The notes under the pieces were generated by a model, which was not told where the DNA came from, did not search any database, and worked only from the letters and a program-made list of their open reading frames with translations. The position numbers were made by a program, and so were the translations under genes. From Lineus longissimus (Eukaryota > Nemertea > Pilidiophora > Heteronemertea > Lineidae): a DNA stretch of 64,000 nucleotides. Shown in pieces: positions 20,281 to 32,141 of this stretch (position 1 is the first letter of the stretch; the number at the start of each line of letters is the position of its first letter). Where the stretch lies: positions 9,484,001 through 9,548,000 of the forward strand of contig NC_088314.1 in NCBI RefSeq assembly GCF_910592395.1. Reading direction: 5' to 3'.

Positions 20281-23200
20281 GCTATATGACGCCCACTAAT
20301 AAGTAATATTCATAATCGTTATTCAAGACGTCGTGCGCGTTCTTTTACAGAACGTGTAACTTGATAAGTGTGTGGGTTAAGAGTACATGTAGTTAATAAC
20401 ATGCATTCCATGTTTGGCACTTGGGGCTTTAAACAGGAAGCTTATAGGCGAAAATAACTCCTAACTCTAACATTATTGGGTTCTGTAACTGAAACTAATA
20501 GGCACATGTTCCGAGAGGTTATTTGTCATACACATCAGGAAATGTCGAAAGCTTGGCCTATTTACTCATCTTGTTCAAAACATAAAATAACATCTCATCC
20601 ACACATTGCGCATGTTGCGATTGGCTCATAAGTGATCACACTGGTTGGCTAGAATTACGCAGTGATGACGTGCAGGACACTTTCTTACATTCAGGGACCA
20701 GTGCTCAATCGGCGTTAACGGTAACGCTCACAGGCGTTAGTCCTACAACTATGACTTATAATTGTATATGAAATTTATTGACGGAGATGACGCTTAGTTA
20801 GCTAACGCTGGTGTTTGTCTCCAACACCGGTTGAAGAGTGTGCCCTGTCTAAAAATCTCGTGTTGATAACATATTCTAAAACACCATGGTTTAGAATGAA
20901 CCGCACCTTACTGTGTGAATGCATTATGTGCCAACGAAGCCTCGTTTTGAATTTAGCGGTTGTGATTAGGCAACTATAACCTCTTGGGTTGGTGCAAAAT
21001 ATGGAAGCAGTCAAAAAGCATCTAAAACCATATTATTCGTTATTCAATTTAAAATGTTTAAGAATAGAAATCGATACCTCACTGTCGGTATTGATTGTCT
21101 CACCATAACCGCTCGGGTGGAGCTAAAATGTTGACCAAAACCTCGGCTCCACTCTCGCGGATATGGCGAGACAACCGATACCTCCAGTTCGGTATCAATT
21201 CCTGAAACCTCATTCTCAATATTAGCAATTCCCAATATGTCTAAGAATCACGCGTCAGAATCACGTAAATCGTCTCAACCAGCATTAGCGAAATTGGACA
21301 TTTTTCCTGCCAGTGATTGAATGTGTTTGACACGGCCACTCTCTGTTGACATATCGGAGTAATGGTGTGTTATTAACGAGACCACCGACTCCTTTCCTTG
21401 ATTAATGCTGCCGGGAAATGGTCACATTTCCTGGGGAATCGGCGGTATGTGAATGATGAAGCAGCTCGGGTTTTGTGTGCGAAGTGTTTGCCTGTGGCGA
21501 GCGAAATGGTTGCCGGTAATAGAACCCAAAAGCTTAAAGAAAAAACAGTCACGACTTGCAAATGGAGGGGAGATTAATTTCATTATGATGATTATAAGAG
21601 TTTCGGGCTTACAATCACTAATTCTCTGATGGAAGACCGCTATTTCGGCTCCGTATCTTGACAAGATACTATATGAATGAGTGAGTGTTGGGCAAATTGA
21701 TCTAATACTCGTTTTAAAAATGTTACTAAAATTTAAAAACTCTACACATTGCTTCTTCCTACGAGTGCAGAGTCGGCGTTAAACAGTGATTGTTGTACCA
21801 GGTCCATGCCTTCCCTGGTGTGTCAATAGACTCGGCCACTTTTTGGTGTCCAACCTTCATATATTCCGGACCGGACTGGAGTGGCATTCTGAACGCGACA
21901 AGAATCAGGGACTCGATTATACGAGAAAGCAGTCCGACCAGGAGTGGAACCAACAGCCTGACCGTTACATCCACTGTTCCTATCCGCGCTGCAATTTTAA
22001 CAGCCCCGAGGCGTCAAGTTAGACTACGCAGAAAACTTGGTTTATCTGCAAATTACAAGACGATTTCTTTGCTCCAGGAAATTTCCTGTGAAATCCAATC
22101 AAAAAGACAGACACATCGCTACGAAACTTGAATTCAACTCACGTTTAGGAGTTGTTTCTCCCGGTCACGTACGTGATAAACAACTGGAACGCCGTCCAAA
22201 GATCCTGCGAGGGATAATTAGTACGATGTATTAGGCACCAGTTTCTTAGTGATGTAAATGAGTCATTCGACTAATGAGGGCGCTAATGTAATCTGAGTGG
22301 GTGAATCCATCTCTCTATTGTGTCTAATTGGTCGTGGAGCGCTGTACGGACTTGTCGGTATCAGGACGAACCGCTGTACAGTGAACAGCAGCAATGAAAC
22401 CATATTTGCACCATAGACCATGCAGCATTTTTCGGATGCAAACGATTAACCATTGCAACTGGTAATTTTGGCGAGCCAAAGCATTTTTTCTTCAAAAAAG
22501 TTAAGGTTGCCTAGAATTAACAGTACACTGGTGGGTCTCCGTACTGAACTCTAGACCGGGAGGGTGGATCTAAAATGCAGGCACACACCTTAGGTCATGG
22601 GGTCGAGATGTGATCGCCCTTCAAAGGGGAAAGAGTGGCGTCCACTGAATTGCCTCCCCCCCCCCAGTACACTACTAAAAAATATAATTGCATAAAAGTA
22701 ATTTTTGATGACGTTATCCTTACTTAGCGTTATCTCCTCCAGTAAGTCCATTTGAGGTAACGCCAAGTTAACGTAACGCCAGGGTTATTAACAAGACTTG
22801 TTTTGAATAACCGGGTCCTGGGTTACATAGCTATTAAAGGAGACACCGACATCCTGCTAAAGCTTATAATCATTGCAGCAACTGTAATTTGTCATCTCTA
22901 AGTAAGTTTCATATGGATAGCCTGTCAGGCATTGCATTTTTACATGCAACTTAGTAAGTACTGCCACAATGTATTTCCATACTACATGACGTGTGGACCT
23001 CAGCCCATCACTAAGGCACGACCATAAACGAGTAGACATGGTGAGGCCTCTGGTTGGCAAAAGGCGACCACAAGGCCTAACATATTGCTTGATGCAAGTA
23101 GGGATGGCTGCTTTAATTTAGTATTTCTCTAACGATGATCGCTACTTTTATTATTCTGAACAGCCTTGGTCACAGGATTCCAGTGTTTGTAATTAAAAAT

Positions 23201-23858
23201 ACGTTAAGCGCTATAGCCACGTTTTAACAGCGGTCCTTGGTGTCGCAAACAAGAGCCGCTGGTCTTTGATTGATGGCAAATGTTTACTTTGAGATATTTT
23301 AGAAAAGAGATTAATACTTCTCTGTATGTACCTTTTCGTCTAATCTAGACTCGATTGACTTTTTTGTATGTAGTTTCAGTCTACTCGAGCGAAGGACCGC
23401 CATCGAAGTATTTATTCCTTAAGCATACCCGCTATCATTGCCCTTCCGATCATCTGTTCCGGATTGCCTCTCAAGTGGTCAACGTCAACAAGTAACACAT
23501 CATTATAGCGCGAGACGAAATATCAGGAGTCTTACCAATTAACGACGACACTTTCCCCACACTAATGTATTACAAGTATTCAGACAAATAACTTTTACAT
23601 GTACCTCGACTTCCTCGCCCATAATTACGATTAAACGACTGCGTGTCTAAGATCGTGGTAGTAACATAGTGCTGGTCTTCTCGCTGCTACAATACCGCAT
23701 CGCCATCTAAAATATCTAAGAGAAACCATTAGGTAGAACGCCAAGTTGTGCTGGCAAGAACGCTACTGGACGCGACCTAACGCTGTTTAGGATGACCGTG
23801 TTAAACAGTTTCCCTAATACTCACAACTAAAACGTCTGCATCCTTTTTTTCTTTGTAG
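20281..23858. other. DNA before the Shisa-like exon; no gene resolved
   Basis: No coding exon identified. The first exon of the Shisa-like gene (signal peptide, ending with one base of a split codon) must lie here or further upstream, but I could not pick it out. A frame at 21790-22131 looks weakly like an immunoglobulin-type strand pattern; see findings. One palindromic repeat is listed separately. Confidence 0.4.
21073..21196. repeat. Short palindromic MITE, copy A
   Basis: Opens GATACCTCACTGTCGGTATTG and closes with GAGACAACCGATACCTCC then CAGTTCGGTATC, an imperfect inverted repeat. A second family member is at 27506-27636. Confidence 0.5.
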
Positions 23859-24030
23859 ATTTTGGTAAATATTACTGCGAAGGCCACTACGATAAGCACG
23901 GCAACTGGAACACGGGCTTCGAATGCAAGCGATGGGCCCCGCCGGAGGAGAACGTCCTCTACTGCTGTGGAGACGATTCGTACCGCTATTGCTGCCCGCC
24001 CGAACCTAACTATGTGGAACCAACAATAAG
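23859..24030 (+). CDS. Shisa-like (STMC6) protein, cysteine-rich ectodomain exon
   Basis: The exon has an acceptor CTTTTTTTCTTTGTAG and a donor AG|GTCAGT. It enters after one base of a codon and leaves after two. It encodes KYYCEGHYDKHGNWNTGFEC, then YCCGDDSYRYCC. This is the Shisa/STMC6 ectodomain pattern, C-x-G-x-Y-D-x-x-G-x-W to F-x-C, then YCCG to RYCC, with exactly six cysteines. The family consists of single-pass adaptors that control receptor trafficking, often with PY motifs that bind WW-domain proteins. Vertebrate Shisas usually carry an extra Cys inside the CCG-to-RYCC stretch; here it is Asp. The outgoing phase fits the transmembrane exon at 52870 exactly, giving VEPTI-S-IPLVAG across the junction. 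The intron between them is 28.8 kb. Confidence 0.85.
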
Positions 24031-24198
24031 GTCAGTCCCTATTGAATTCCCAATTTTAATTGAAAGGGTGGTGATAATACGGGCATGGTATTTCAATATT
24101 TACTTAAATTTTTGTCAGCTCTGATCACCGTCAACCTTGCTTAAGTTGGAAGACATGTTCTCAAAAAACCTTGTTCATGGCTACTACTATATTTCCCC

Positions 24199-24470
24199 AA
24201 GTGCGTCATTCACTATCGCCATCTTAAAACTGTAGATCCGTTAGCATTGCACTAGTAGAGGATCGCGAGCATTGCGATAGATGTCAGTATATTTGTATCG
24301 GGTTGTATACTTTTTTTACTGAATATGCAGCTCAGTATAATCCGGTTATATATGATTTTTTTATGATATTGTTCCATGGCATCCCACAGGAGTAATGGAC
24401 TGGAGCAATTCTAACGGATCATGCTACCTCACGCTTCAGTTTTAAGATGGCGATAGTGAATGACGCACTT
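24199..24470. mobile_element. MITE with perfect 34-bp inverted repeats
   Basis: The ends at 24199-24232 and 24437-24470 are exact reverse complements over 34 bases (AAGTGCGTCATTCACTATCG at the tip). The interior is AT-rich and non-coding. It sits 168 bases beyond the ectodomain exon donor. No clear target duplication, so superfamily unassigned. Confidence 0.75.
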
Positions 24471-27400
24471 CCCAATTCCTCAAGCAGACTTTTTAAAGAG
24501 ATTATCTTTCAGATTAGTTATGAACATAGCTACTGGTCCCTTCCATTGGTGATGCCAAATTACTTAAAATATCTTTCATCCTGTATAGTCATCATACTGA
24601 GGAAATATCAAAATTTCAATTCTACCTGTTCTACCTCAATATGATAGTTGATACGTCTTCTGCGAAGATATGGTTACAGCGAGACGCGGTACCATCTTCA
24701 TTCTGAACTTCCAGTGGTATTGCCTCCGAAGCCACCGCCTTGACGCGCGATATCTGGAAGCTGAGCAATATATGTCAATACATTGAGGGTCAAGATGTAC
24801 CACATAGTGCGCTGGCGCCTTCGTCAACCCAAATCTGGCAATAGGAGGACCCACTGCTTTGGAGTAGATCGGCCGGCTAGCTTTATTTATCTTGACGAGA
24901 GCTTATCTATGACAAACATTTTTCCATTGGTCACCTTGTGTCTAGAAATGAAGCTGTCCTATCATTGGTAACATCAGAGTCTTCAAGAAAACTTATTAAA
25001 AAATTCTGGTTGAGTTTCTTCGATATTACAAAATGGGATCTCAAATATTGAATCTCGAATCATTTCTCCTTGCTTTCACTAGTTTTTATCTATCAATTTT
25101 ACGACTGTCTTATGTAATGTAAACATGCAGTGCGGCTTCACCGTTGAAATGACAAAAAGGCTATAACTGAGGAAATTAACGCAGCAGTTGACACTAGGAG
25201 TCCCACTGGGTATTTGAAGCCATACGTCACGCATAGTAGTGTGTCGGTTTAGGTGTAAGACTATAGATTCGTGTACATCGTTTTCTTCAGCAATAGTGAC
25301 TTCTATGTAAGGCGAGCATTTCCAAACACATACATGTATACACACTTAACCGTTACCGAAGCGAGTAGCATGCACATCGGTGGAAGATATTCGTTACGAT
25401 AACGGTTATGTGTGTTAATGAACACGCAACCGTTGTCGTTAAAGGGGCAACTTGGGCATGTTGGTTTTGCATAAAAATGGCTTCCAGTAGGGCCGTGACA
25501 TCTCCAAACAAGATAATTGCAACAAAGCATTAACCAATGCGCATTAGAATGAGATATAACCGTAGCCTTGCCCGAAATTCACACGCCTTGTCAGAAACTG
25601 CCTTGCAACATTTGCAAGAATCATTAAAAAGATCCGCATTACCGTGATACTATCCACGTAGCGGGGCATGGTGGAAAGCAGGGGTACTATCCTAATATAG
25701 ACAGTGAAATCCCACACCCAAGTCATTCCTTTAATAAAGTACAATGTATACTGTGCGCATAAATGTTTGTGGCTGTTTATCATCGACCAACTCATAGAAC
25801 ATTGTTGTGCATTCCGAATTCTCGTTTAAATGGCGATAGTTCTGCATCGGAATTGTTGTTTTTTTGTATCCCCTACTTTCTCCATAAACAACCTGGAGAA
25901 CTACACGTAATTGCACAGAATCAGACAGGCCTTCCAACTTGCCGATCTGGCATGTATTAGGAAGAAAGGAAGAAAGTTTTAAAAAGATGTTGGGAAACTG
26001 TGTTGTCATGGTGTGTTCCAACGAAGTGACGTGTTCATCTGGTAACAACATTCTTGGAGCATGATTTGCATGACATGTGGAGGAAAATGTGCCATCGCTG
26101 TTCGTCATGTGGATTCCGAACATAGTGCAAAATACGCATGGACTGACTACAGAGTACCCAGTGGTTAATATTTTTGAAGTGACTATTTGGCAAGCCCGGA
26201 TTACCAAAAGCGCCTTTTTTGCTCTGAATGCAGAGCCGAATCATTGATATTTGTAGTTGTCGAAGAGCTCATTATCATTCAACGGCACGGTCAACAACAC
26301 TACTGGAGTTATAGCGAAGAACCTTAGCAGTGTACCCAATGCATTTACAATGTATTACGCTTATCATTTAATGACATACTCGCATCTTCTCCATCGAATT
26401 TTGGCAAGAACACGACTTTAGCAAAAGAATATGAATCCAGAGCGCCATTGTTAATTATGCGCATATTAATTCAAATATGACGCCAGTGCTCTCCGATTGG
26501 CTAATGTGTTGTGAAGTCTCCGGCTGCGCCAAACAGGGTAGAATATTTCACCTGTTTGGCACGCCATGCAAACTGGGTTGATTTTCAGTGCTGTTCGGCA
26601 TATCATGTCACAGGTTTTTTTTTAGCAATTTTATCAATTGACGCACAATTACGTTGTCTTTCTTGTGATGCACACATTTTCTAAGGTCAGACTGCTCGGC
26701 AAGTTGCAACAAATGTTCGAATGCACAAGATTAAGATAAGATTCTCAGTCTGTTTTGGAACTTTGCTATGTGATAAAGGGAGTATTCAAGTTAACCATGT
26801 TTTCTACTGCTAACATATACATCAACATTTGAAGCAAGAATGGAGATTCATACCACTAATTGCAACCTGTGATTCATTTGTTTTAAACGATGTTAGCGAC
26901 CTCAGTGCGGTGATGTTATTGTTGACGAAAAGCAAGCGATCATTACGCAACGTAACTGCGGAGAATAAGTTGGAGTATCCGCCCAATTACGGATGTCCTA
27001 TGTTGAAGTTAGCTGCATATTGGAATGATGTGATTATTATATAAGTACTTCGCTGGCGATATTCCAACGACATCATCACTCATCGATGGCACTCCGGCTA
27101 TACTCAGTATTACCACATTCCGCGTCAAACACCATGCACCATGGATGACATGACCATTCGCCGCGTCACAGGCGGACCAATGCTGTTGCTGTTGCTGTTG
27201 ATTTCTTGAGGCACACTGTTTGACTGAGGCCCTTTAACAAACTTTTCACGAGCGTTGTTGGTTATCCGCGCAACTGAGACCGTTATCTTCCCGGAGTTGG
27301 GAAATGAGAAGCTTATGCGCCAGCTTGATGGTGCAGCCGAATGCATCCGATATTTTTGACCATGATGCATCAACGTAGAAAACCACGATTCTCTTCGACA

Positions 27401-27505
27401 GAGATCATCACATCATGCCGTCATGACAGAACTGTCAGAAGACATTGGTATATTTGACATTGTCAATAAAACACACTTCTACAGATCAATTTCATTTAAA
27501 GAACT

Positions 27506-27636
27506 GATACCGAGCTGGAGGTATTGGTTGCCACATCAAACATTGCGAGGTTGGCCAAAACCGAGGCGGCAGAAATGACCACTTCAATCGAGTGGTGTTA
27601 GCATGGTGAGACAACCAATACCAGCAGTTGGGTGTC
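27506..27636. repeat. Short palindromic MITE, copy B
   Basis: Opens GATACCGAGCTGGAGGTATT and closes with GAGACAACCAATACC then GTTGGGTGTC. The inner block GGCCAAAACCGAGG corresponds to GACCAAAACCTCGG of copy A at 21073-21196. Confidence 0.5.
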
Positions 27637-27963
27637 AACTGTTCTAAAACACATCAAACTTGATATATTTTAGGCATCGGGCATGCACTGAGAATCTGCT
27701 TTCGACACATTTTACACCAACCTCCCCGCGTGATTGGGAAAAATTGTGGTACCACAAAGCAACAGCCTAGTGCGTGGAAATGCACGCAAGAAAAATATAA
27801 ATTAAAAGTTATTTAGTAACAAGAAAGAGTTTTATAGTCATTTATTGATAAAATAATGCTAGGAAATCAGTCAATTAGAACTTGCACGTCCTCGGTCTTC
27901 ATTGAAGGATGCTGACATGAACTATATCAATTGTCTTAATTACAAGGACATTCCTCACATACC

Positions 27964-28790
27964 TGAGGTGTGGGCCAAACACTCAGAATGACCATAAATG
28001 TGAATATTAATTAGCTCACTCAGTTAGGCTGAAAGGGTGGATGTCGTCCTGGGTGCCGACAAATGGTACCCAGGTTCAAGATCGACTGGACAATAAGCAC
28101 CCTGGCTGCCATTACACTAGACAAACAGCACCAATCTTCTTTTTGCCTGGCTTACGAATCTTAGGGACGAGGACGTTTCTTGCAATCTCGTTTTATCTCG
28201 CGCCGTGGTACTTGCGGCATTAGCAGTGCGCGAAATAAAAAGAAACAGATAAACAGAGAAAAAACGCATTTAGGCCTATAGGTCTTTGAAAGCACATTTC
28301 GGATATATCCTTCCTACATACCTTTTCTGAATAAATCATCCGAAATGTGCTTTCAAAGACCTATAGGCCTAAACGCGTTTTTTTCTGTCTATCTATTTTT
28401 TGTTTTTTTATTTTTACCACGGCGCGAGATAAAACGAGATTGCAAGAAACGTCCTCGTCCCTAAGATCCGTAAGCCAGGCAAAAAGAAGCTGGGTGCTGT
28501 TTGTCTAGTGTAATGGCACCCAGGGTGCTTATTGTCCAGTCGATCTCAAACCTGGGTACCATTTGTCGGCACCCAGGACGACATCCACCCTTTCAGCCTC
28601 AGTTAGGTCACCTCAATAACCACATTTTTAACGCCCTATTTTGGGAAGCCCGATGATTTTTCACAGGTTTTCTAAAAAAATTTCCAGATCCGACCTTTCA
28701 GAGAAAAGTCGGACAATGTCGGATTTTTGTCGGATAAATCAGGAAAAAGATAGAAAACCGTTAAGAAGTCGGAAAAGCCTCCTACTAGTG
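27964..28790 (+). mobile_element. Older repeat (TCGGA-rich family), copy 1, split by a foldback element
   Basis: Left part 27964-28027 (GAGGTGTGGGCC, TGTGAATATTAATTAGCTCA) and right part 28598-28790 (CCCTATTTTGGGAAGCCC, GTCGGATAAATCAGGAAAAA, ending CCTCCTACTAGTG) match the element at 40130-40545. The 570-base foldback element lies between the two parts. Confidence 0.6.
28019..28606. mobile_element. MULE-type foldback element with 9-bp target duplication
   Basis: The element proper is 28028-28597 (570 bases). Its two halves are near-perfect reverse complements, about 260-285 bases each, with a spacer of roughly 40 bases around 28305-28345. The tips are GCTGAAAGGGTGG and its complement CCACCCTTTCAGC. 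CTCAGTTAG stands directly on both sides (28019-28027 and 28598-28606), a perfect 9-base target-site duplication. Long inverted repeats with 9-base duplications are typical of Mutator-like elements. No transposase is encoded, so it is non-autonomous. Confidence 0.85.
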
Positions 28791-31700
28791 TTTTATGCCC
28801 ATTACCAGCCTTCATCGCTAAACTATGGTTTAACCCCACGAACTACTGCCGATAATACTGTTCGATTATTGGGGGTGTTGGGGCATGCAGCGCATACCAA
28901 CAAGGCTAGGGAATAATCCATTAATTTTCTACAGCCAATTCCGGCCAGCGCCGGAGATGATTAATGGCCAGTTGGATCAACAGTCCGCCAGGTGTTACAT
29001 ATAAAAAGATGATTAGGCTAAATATTGACCGGAATAATCGGGCCTATTGCGATGCTGAGTTGGCAGTGTAAACCAATTTTATGAGAGAGATAAACAAACT
29101 GTTGGCTGAAGCGAATAGGTAGTCATTGAAATGAACATCATTGATACAAGGTTGTTGTTGGCCTACTACACGAGATGTGAATCGATTCAAATTGTTCATT
29201 ATCATTCGCGAGTGCCTGGTTGTATCGGACTGTAGGTAGATTTCCTACGAAGGACAGGGTCAATCTGAGCGGGTCGAAAATCCCCATCTTACAGACAGAA
29301 CTGGTGCAAAATTGCGTATACACTGAATAATTTCGTTGGGCGATTTTTGGGGCCACATTTTAGCATAAACATTTTTTTGTCATGTGGGATCGGGGATCTC
29401 CCGTGGCAGCAATAAAGGTTCTCTCCTTTGCAAAACACATGGCCGAATCTGGACGAAAAACACGTTTTTCGGCGATGACCCACTTGCATGCTCCCTTTAA
29501 ACCCGACCCTGATAACTCGGGAGCGAGAGATCGACTAGTTCTCGTATCAAAATGGCTGCCAAGTCGGCCATCTCATAAATTTGGCCTGCCTCAACTACCT
29601 GTTGATTGAGGTGTGTAATTCTCGGGGTATATTTCTATGAAATGAGAATATTTTATCCGGAGGCCGTGTGTTCTCCACAGAGCTAATCGCCAGAAAACAT
29701 TGTTTAACTAGCAGTAAGATGCAAGAGGGTAGGCGCGTAAAGGTGTGCTTATCTTGAGATAACAGCGTGTTGCTGGCGTTAGGTTCTAGATAAAATTGAG
29801 AGATAACACAGAAAACGAAGCATCTGATGCCAGACAGGCGCTAAGTGCTTGGCAGAGAATGATCTCAAGTCAGAATGCATCCTGAATGCATTGATCAAGT
29901 AACCTGCTCCTAGGTGGCTTTGAGTCAGTGTCCGGTAAACGAGAGATAACTTGAATCTGACGGATGGCTCACCACAACTAATGCAAAAAGGTCTGATCCC
30001 GACCAACAGGCAGCCGAGCATTGTGTGTCGAGATGGGCTCACGACCACTGAGAGAGATCTCTGTGTCCGGAAACTATAGGCGTGAGTGGAATCACCAAGG
30101 CGGCGTGAAGTTTGACTCAACTCCAGCTACCGAAAAGTCTATTATATCAGGATGCTAAACAAACAATCTATATACATGTAATTGCTCATCATGGTTGGTT
30201 GACTGTGCTAAGTGAACCACAGACTGTTAAAAGAAGACGTGAACTAGCCAGCTACCAGATGCATCTTTATCATCCGCTGTTGTTGTCATTAGATATTACA
30301 AGTTCTTTTGGTTTTGCAAATAAAAAAACCCATTTTTTCAAGATATTTTGGCGTAACGAGGTAACGAAATCTTTAATAAAAGAAAAACGCCGCGAACATT
30401 TGGTGATTCACAGTATCATTGATTTAGAAACAAAAAGGCAATCAATTTCAAACTATAAATTTTTTATAATGACGATCAAAGGCTTTGTCGTTGTTTTTGC
30501 ACGTTTATTACATGCCTCGAGTATGCATTCTGCAAATAGACGCAAAAAGATAAGATTGTTGTTTAGACAGCCGCTGAAATCAACGAGGGTTTACCGTTAT
30601 TCGTTTGCTGTATTGAATATCGTTAGCCTCCGTTCACTCAGTTTCTGGCAAACCCTGAAGAAATTGAAGATGGGAATTTATGTGCATTCTCTAACATTGT
30701 AAATGGTGTTAAAAGTTAGTTTTCTGTCTTATCACTTTTCCATGTACTGGTCCTAATTGCTCATCAGTGCGCTTCGTCATCACAAAGCCTTCTGGGGAAT
30801 GTATGATTGGCCAATTACAAGCGCTCATTTAACCTAAACGTATAAGGTGTTTCGAGGAAATGAAAATCCTCTGAAAGTTTTTCTAAGCTTTTACTTGTAA
30901 AACTCATCCAATGACAAAGCAGCTCGTCGAGGGAATACACACTTCTAGCAGTATATATATGTGGTGATAGGCCTAATCAAGGAGATTGGAATTGCTCAAC
31001 CTTTGGGGAGGTAAGATGACCAATCCGATATGACACATATAGATAAACATACATTTATACCTACTGAAAAGTGGCAGTCGTTTATTGCACATTCTCTCCT
31101 CACACATGTGGCGGACCACGCATCAGCTGTACGCAGCCGATAAAGCCACCAATCGTTACTCTAAATGAGTTACAACGCAACAGCAGCCCGCTTTGGAATA
31201 ATAGCTCAGGATACACCATAAACGCCGGGTTTTCTTTGGAATAACATCATTTTTGGATACTATCACATCCACATTGGATTGATATCGTAGTTCTTTTAAA
31301 CACACATATTGCCATCGTGAGGCTGGATTAGTGATTGGATTCCTTGCATTAGGTGTTCGTAGTGATAACCATACCGTGGATTGTATCTTTGTGCTTTCTG
31401 TTGCCATATGCCAAAGAGTACCATGGCCCAGTGATCCCGTGATGGCAGCTAAGGAATATGGGATTTGCCGATGGGTAAGTCATTAAAATGTTTGAATGCC
31501 AACAAAAAAAACCTCGAACAATAACAAAAAGACTTAACTACTAGCAAAGACATATTGGTCTTATCTGAAAATCGCTTTCCATTAAGATATATAAAAAACC
31601 CGAACATAACGCAAGAGAGCATGTTCAAAACTGGTTATGCTTTTATAATGTCGCGACGACACATTTATTCGCGAAGTGTTAGTTCAGCTGTTTTTTGTCG

Positions 31701-32112
31701 GTATCGCGGTCGTGTCTATAATGACGCGCCCATACTCTCTCGAGCCGTAAACTAATTTACCCCGCGTCGGCCATCTTTGTTTTCCATGAGTATCCAAATG
31801 AGGTCGGGCGCGCGATCTGAGGAAGATGTGAGGAAGTTGCACTGAGAGATGAACCTTCATCTATCCAGGTATTTTTGATGTGTTGATCAAAACCCTTTAG
31901 ACTTTTGGTCTCTGGAATTTATGTAACTATTGAAAGAAATTGGAGAAGCGTTGTAACTTGGAGATCAAGCCTTTCTTGGTCTCGATCGAACCGCCAAGAC
32001 TCTCGTCGCTGACGTCAGTTGGGACTGGCGTATAAGGCCGACCTCGTACTGGTCAAGTCTAAAGCGTTTTGATCATGTGAACTGTATGTTGTAAACGTTT
32101 TTAGTTGTTTAT

Positions 32113-32141
32113 TTCTTCTTCTTCTTCTTCTTCTTCTTCTC
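32113..32141 (+). repeat. CTT microsatellite
   Basis: About nine to ten tandem TTC/CTT units. Confidence 0.9.

Noticed and set aside
25731-26207. 158-codon minus-strand open frame
   Set aside because: No recognisable motif, no good ATG context and no splice support; likely chance or a decayed repeat.
30112-30702. 196-codon plus-strand open frame
   Set aside because: It starts with a TTG, lies in AT-rich intron DNA, shows no domain, and has mixed hydrophobic and basic residues without pattern.
31459-31477. ATG frame ending at GTAAGT near 31471 as a first exon
   Set aside because: No signal peptide, phase 0 end does not fit the exons found, and it lies downstream of the ectodomain exon.
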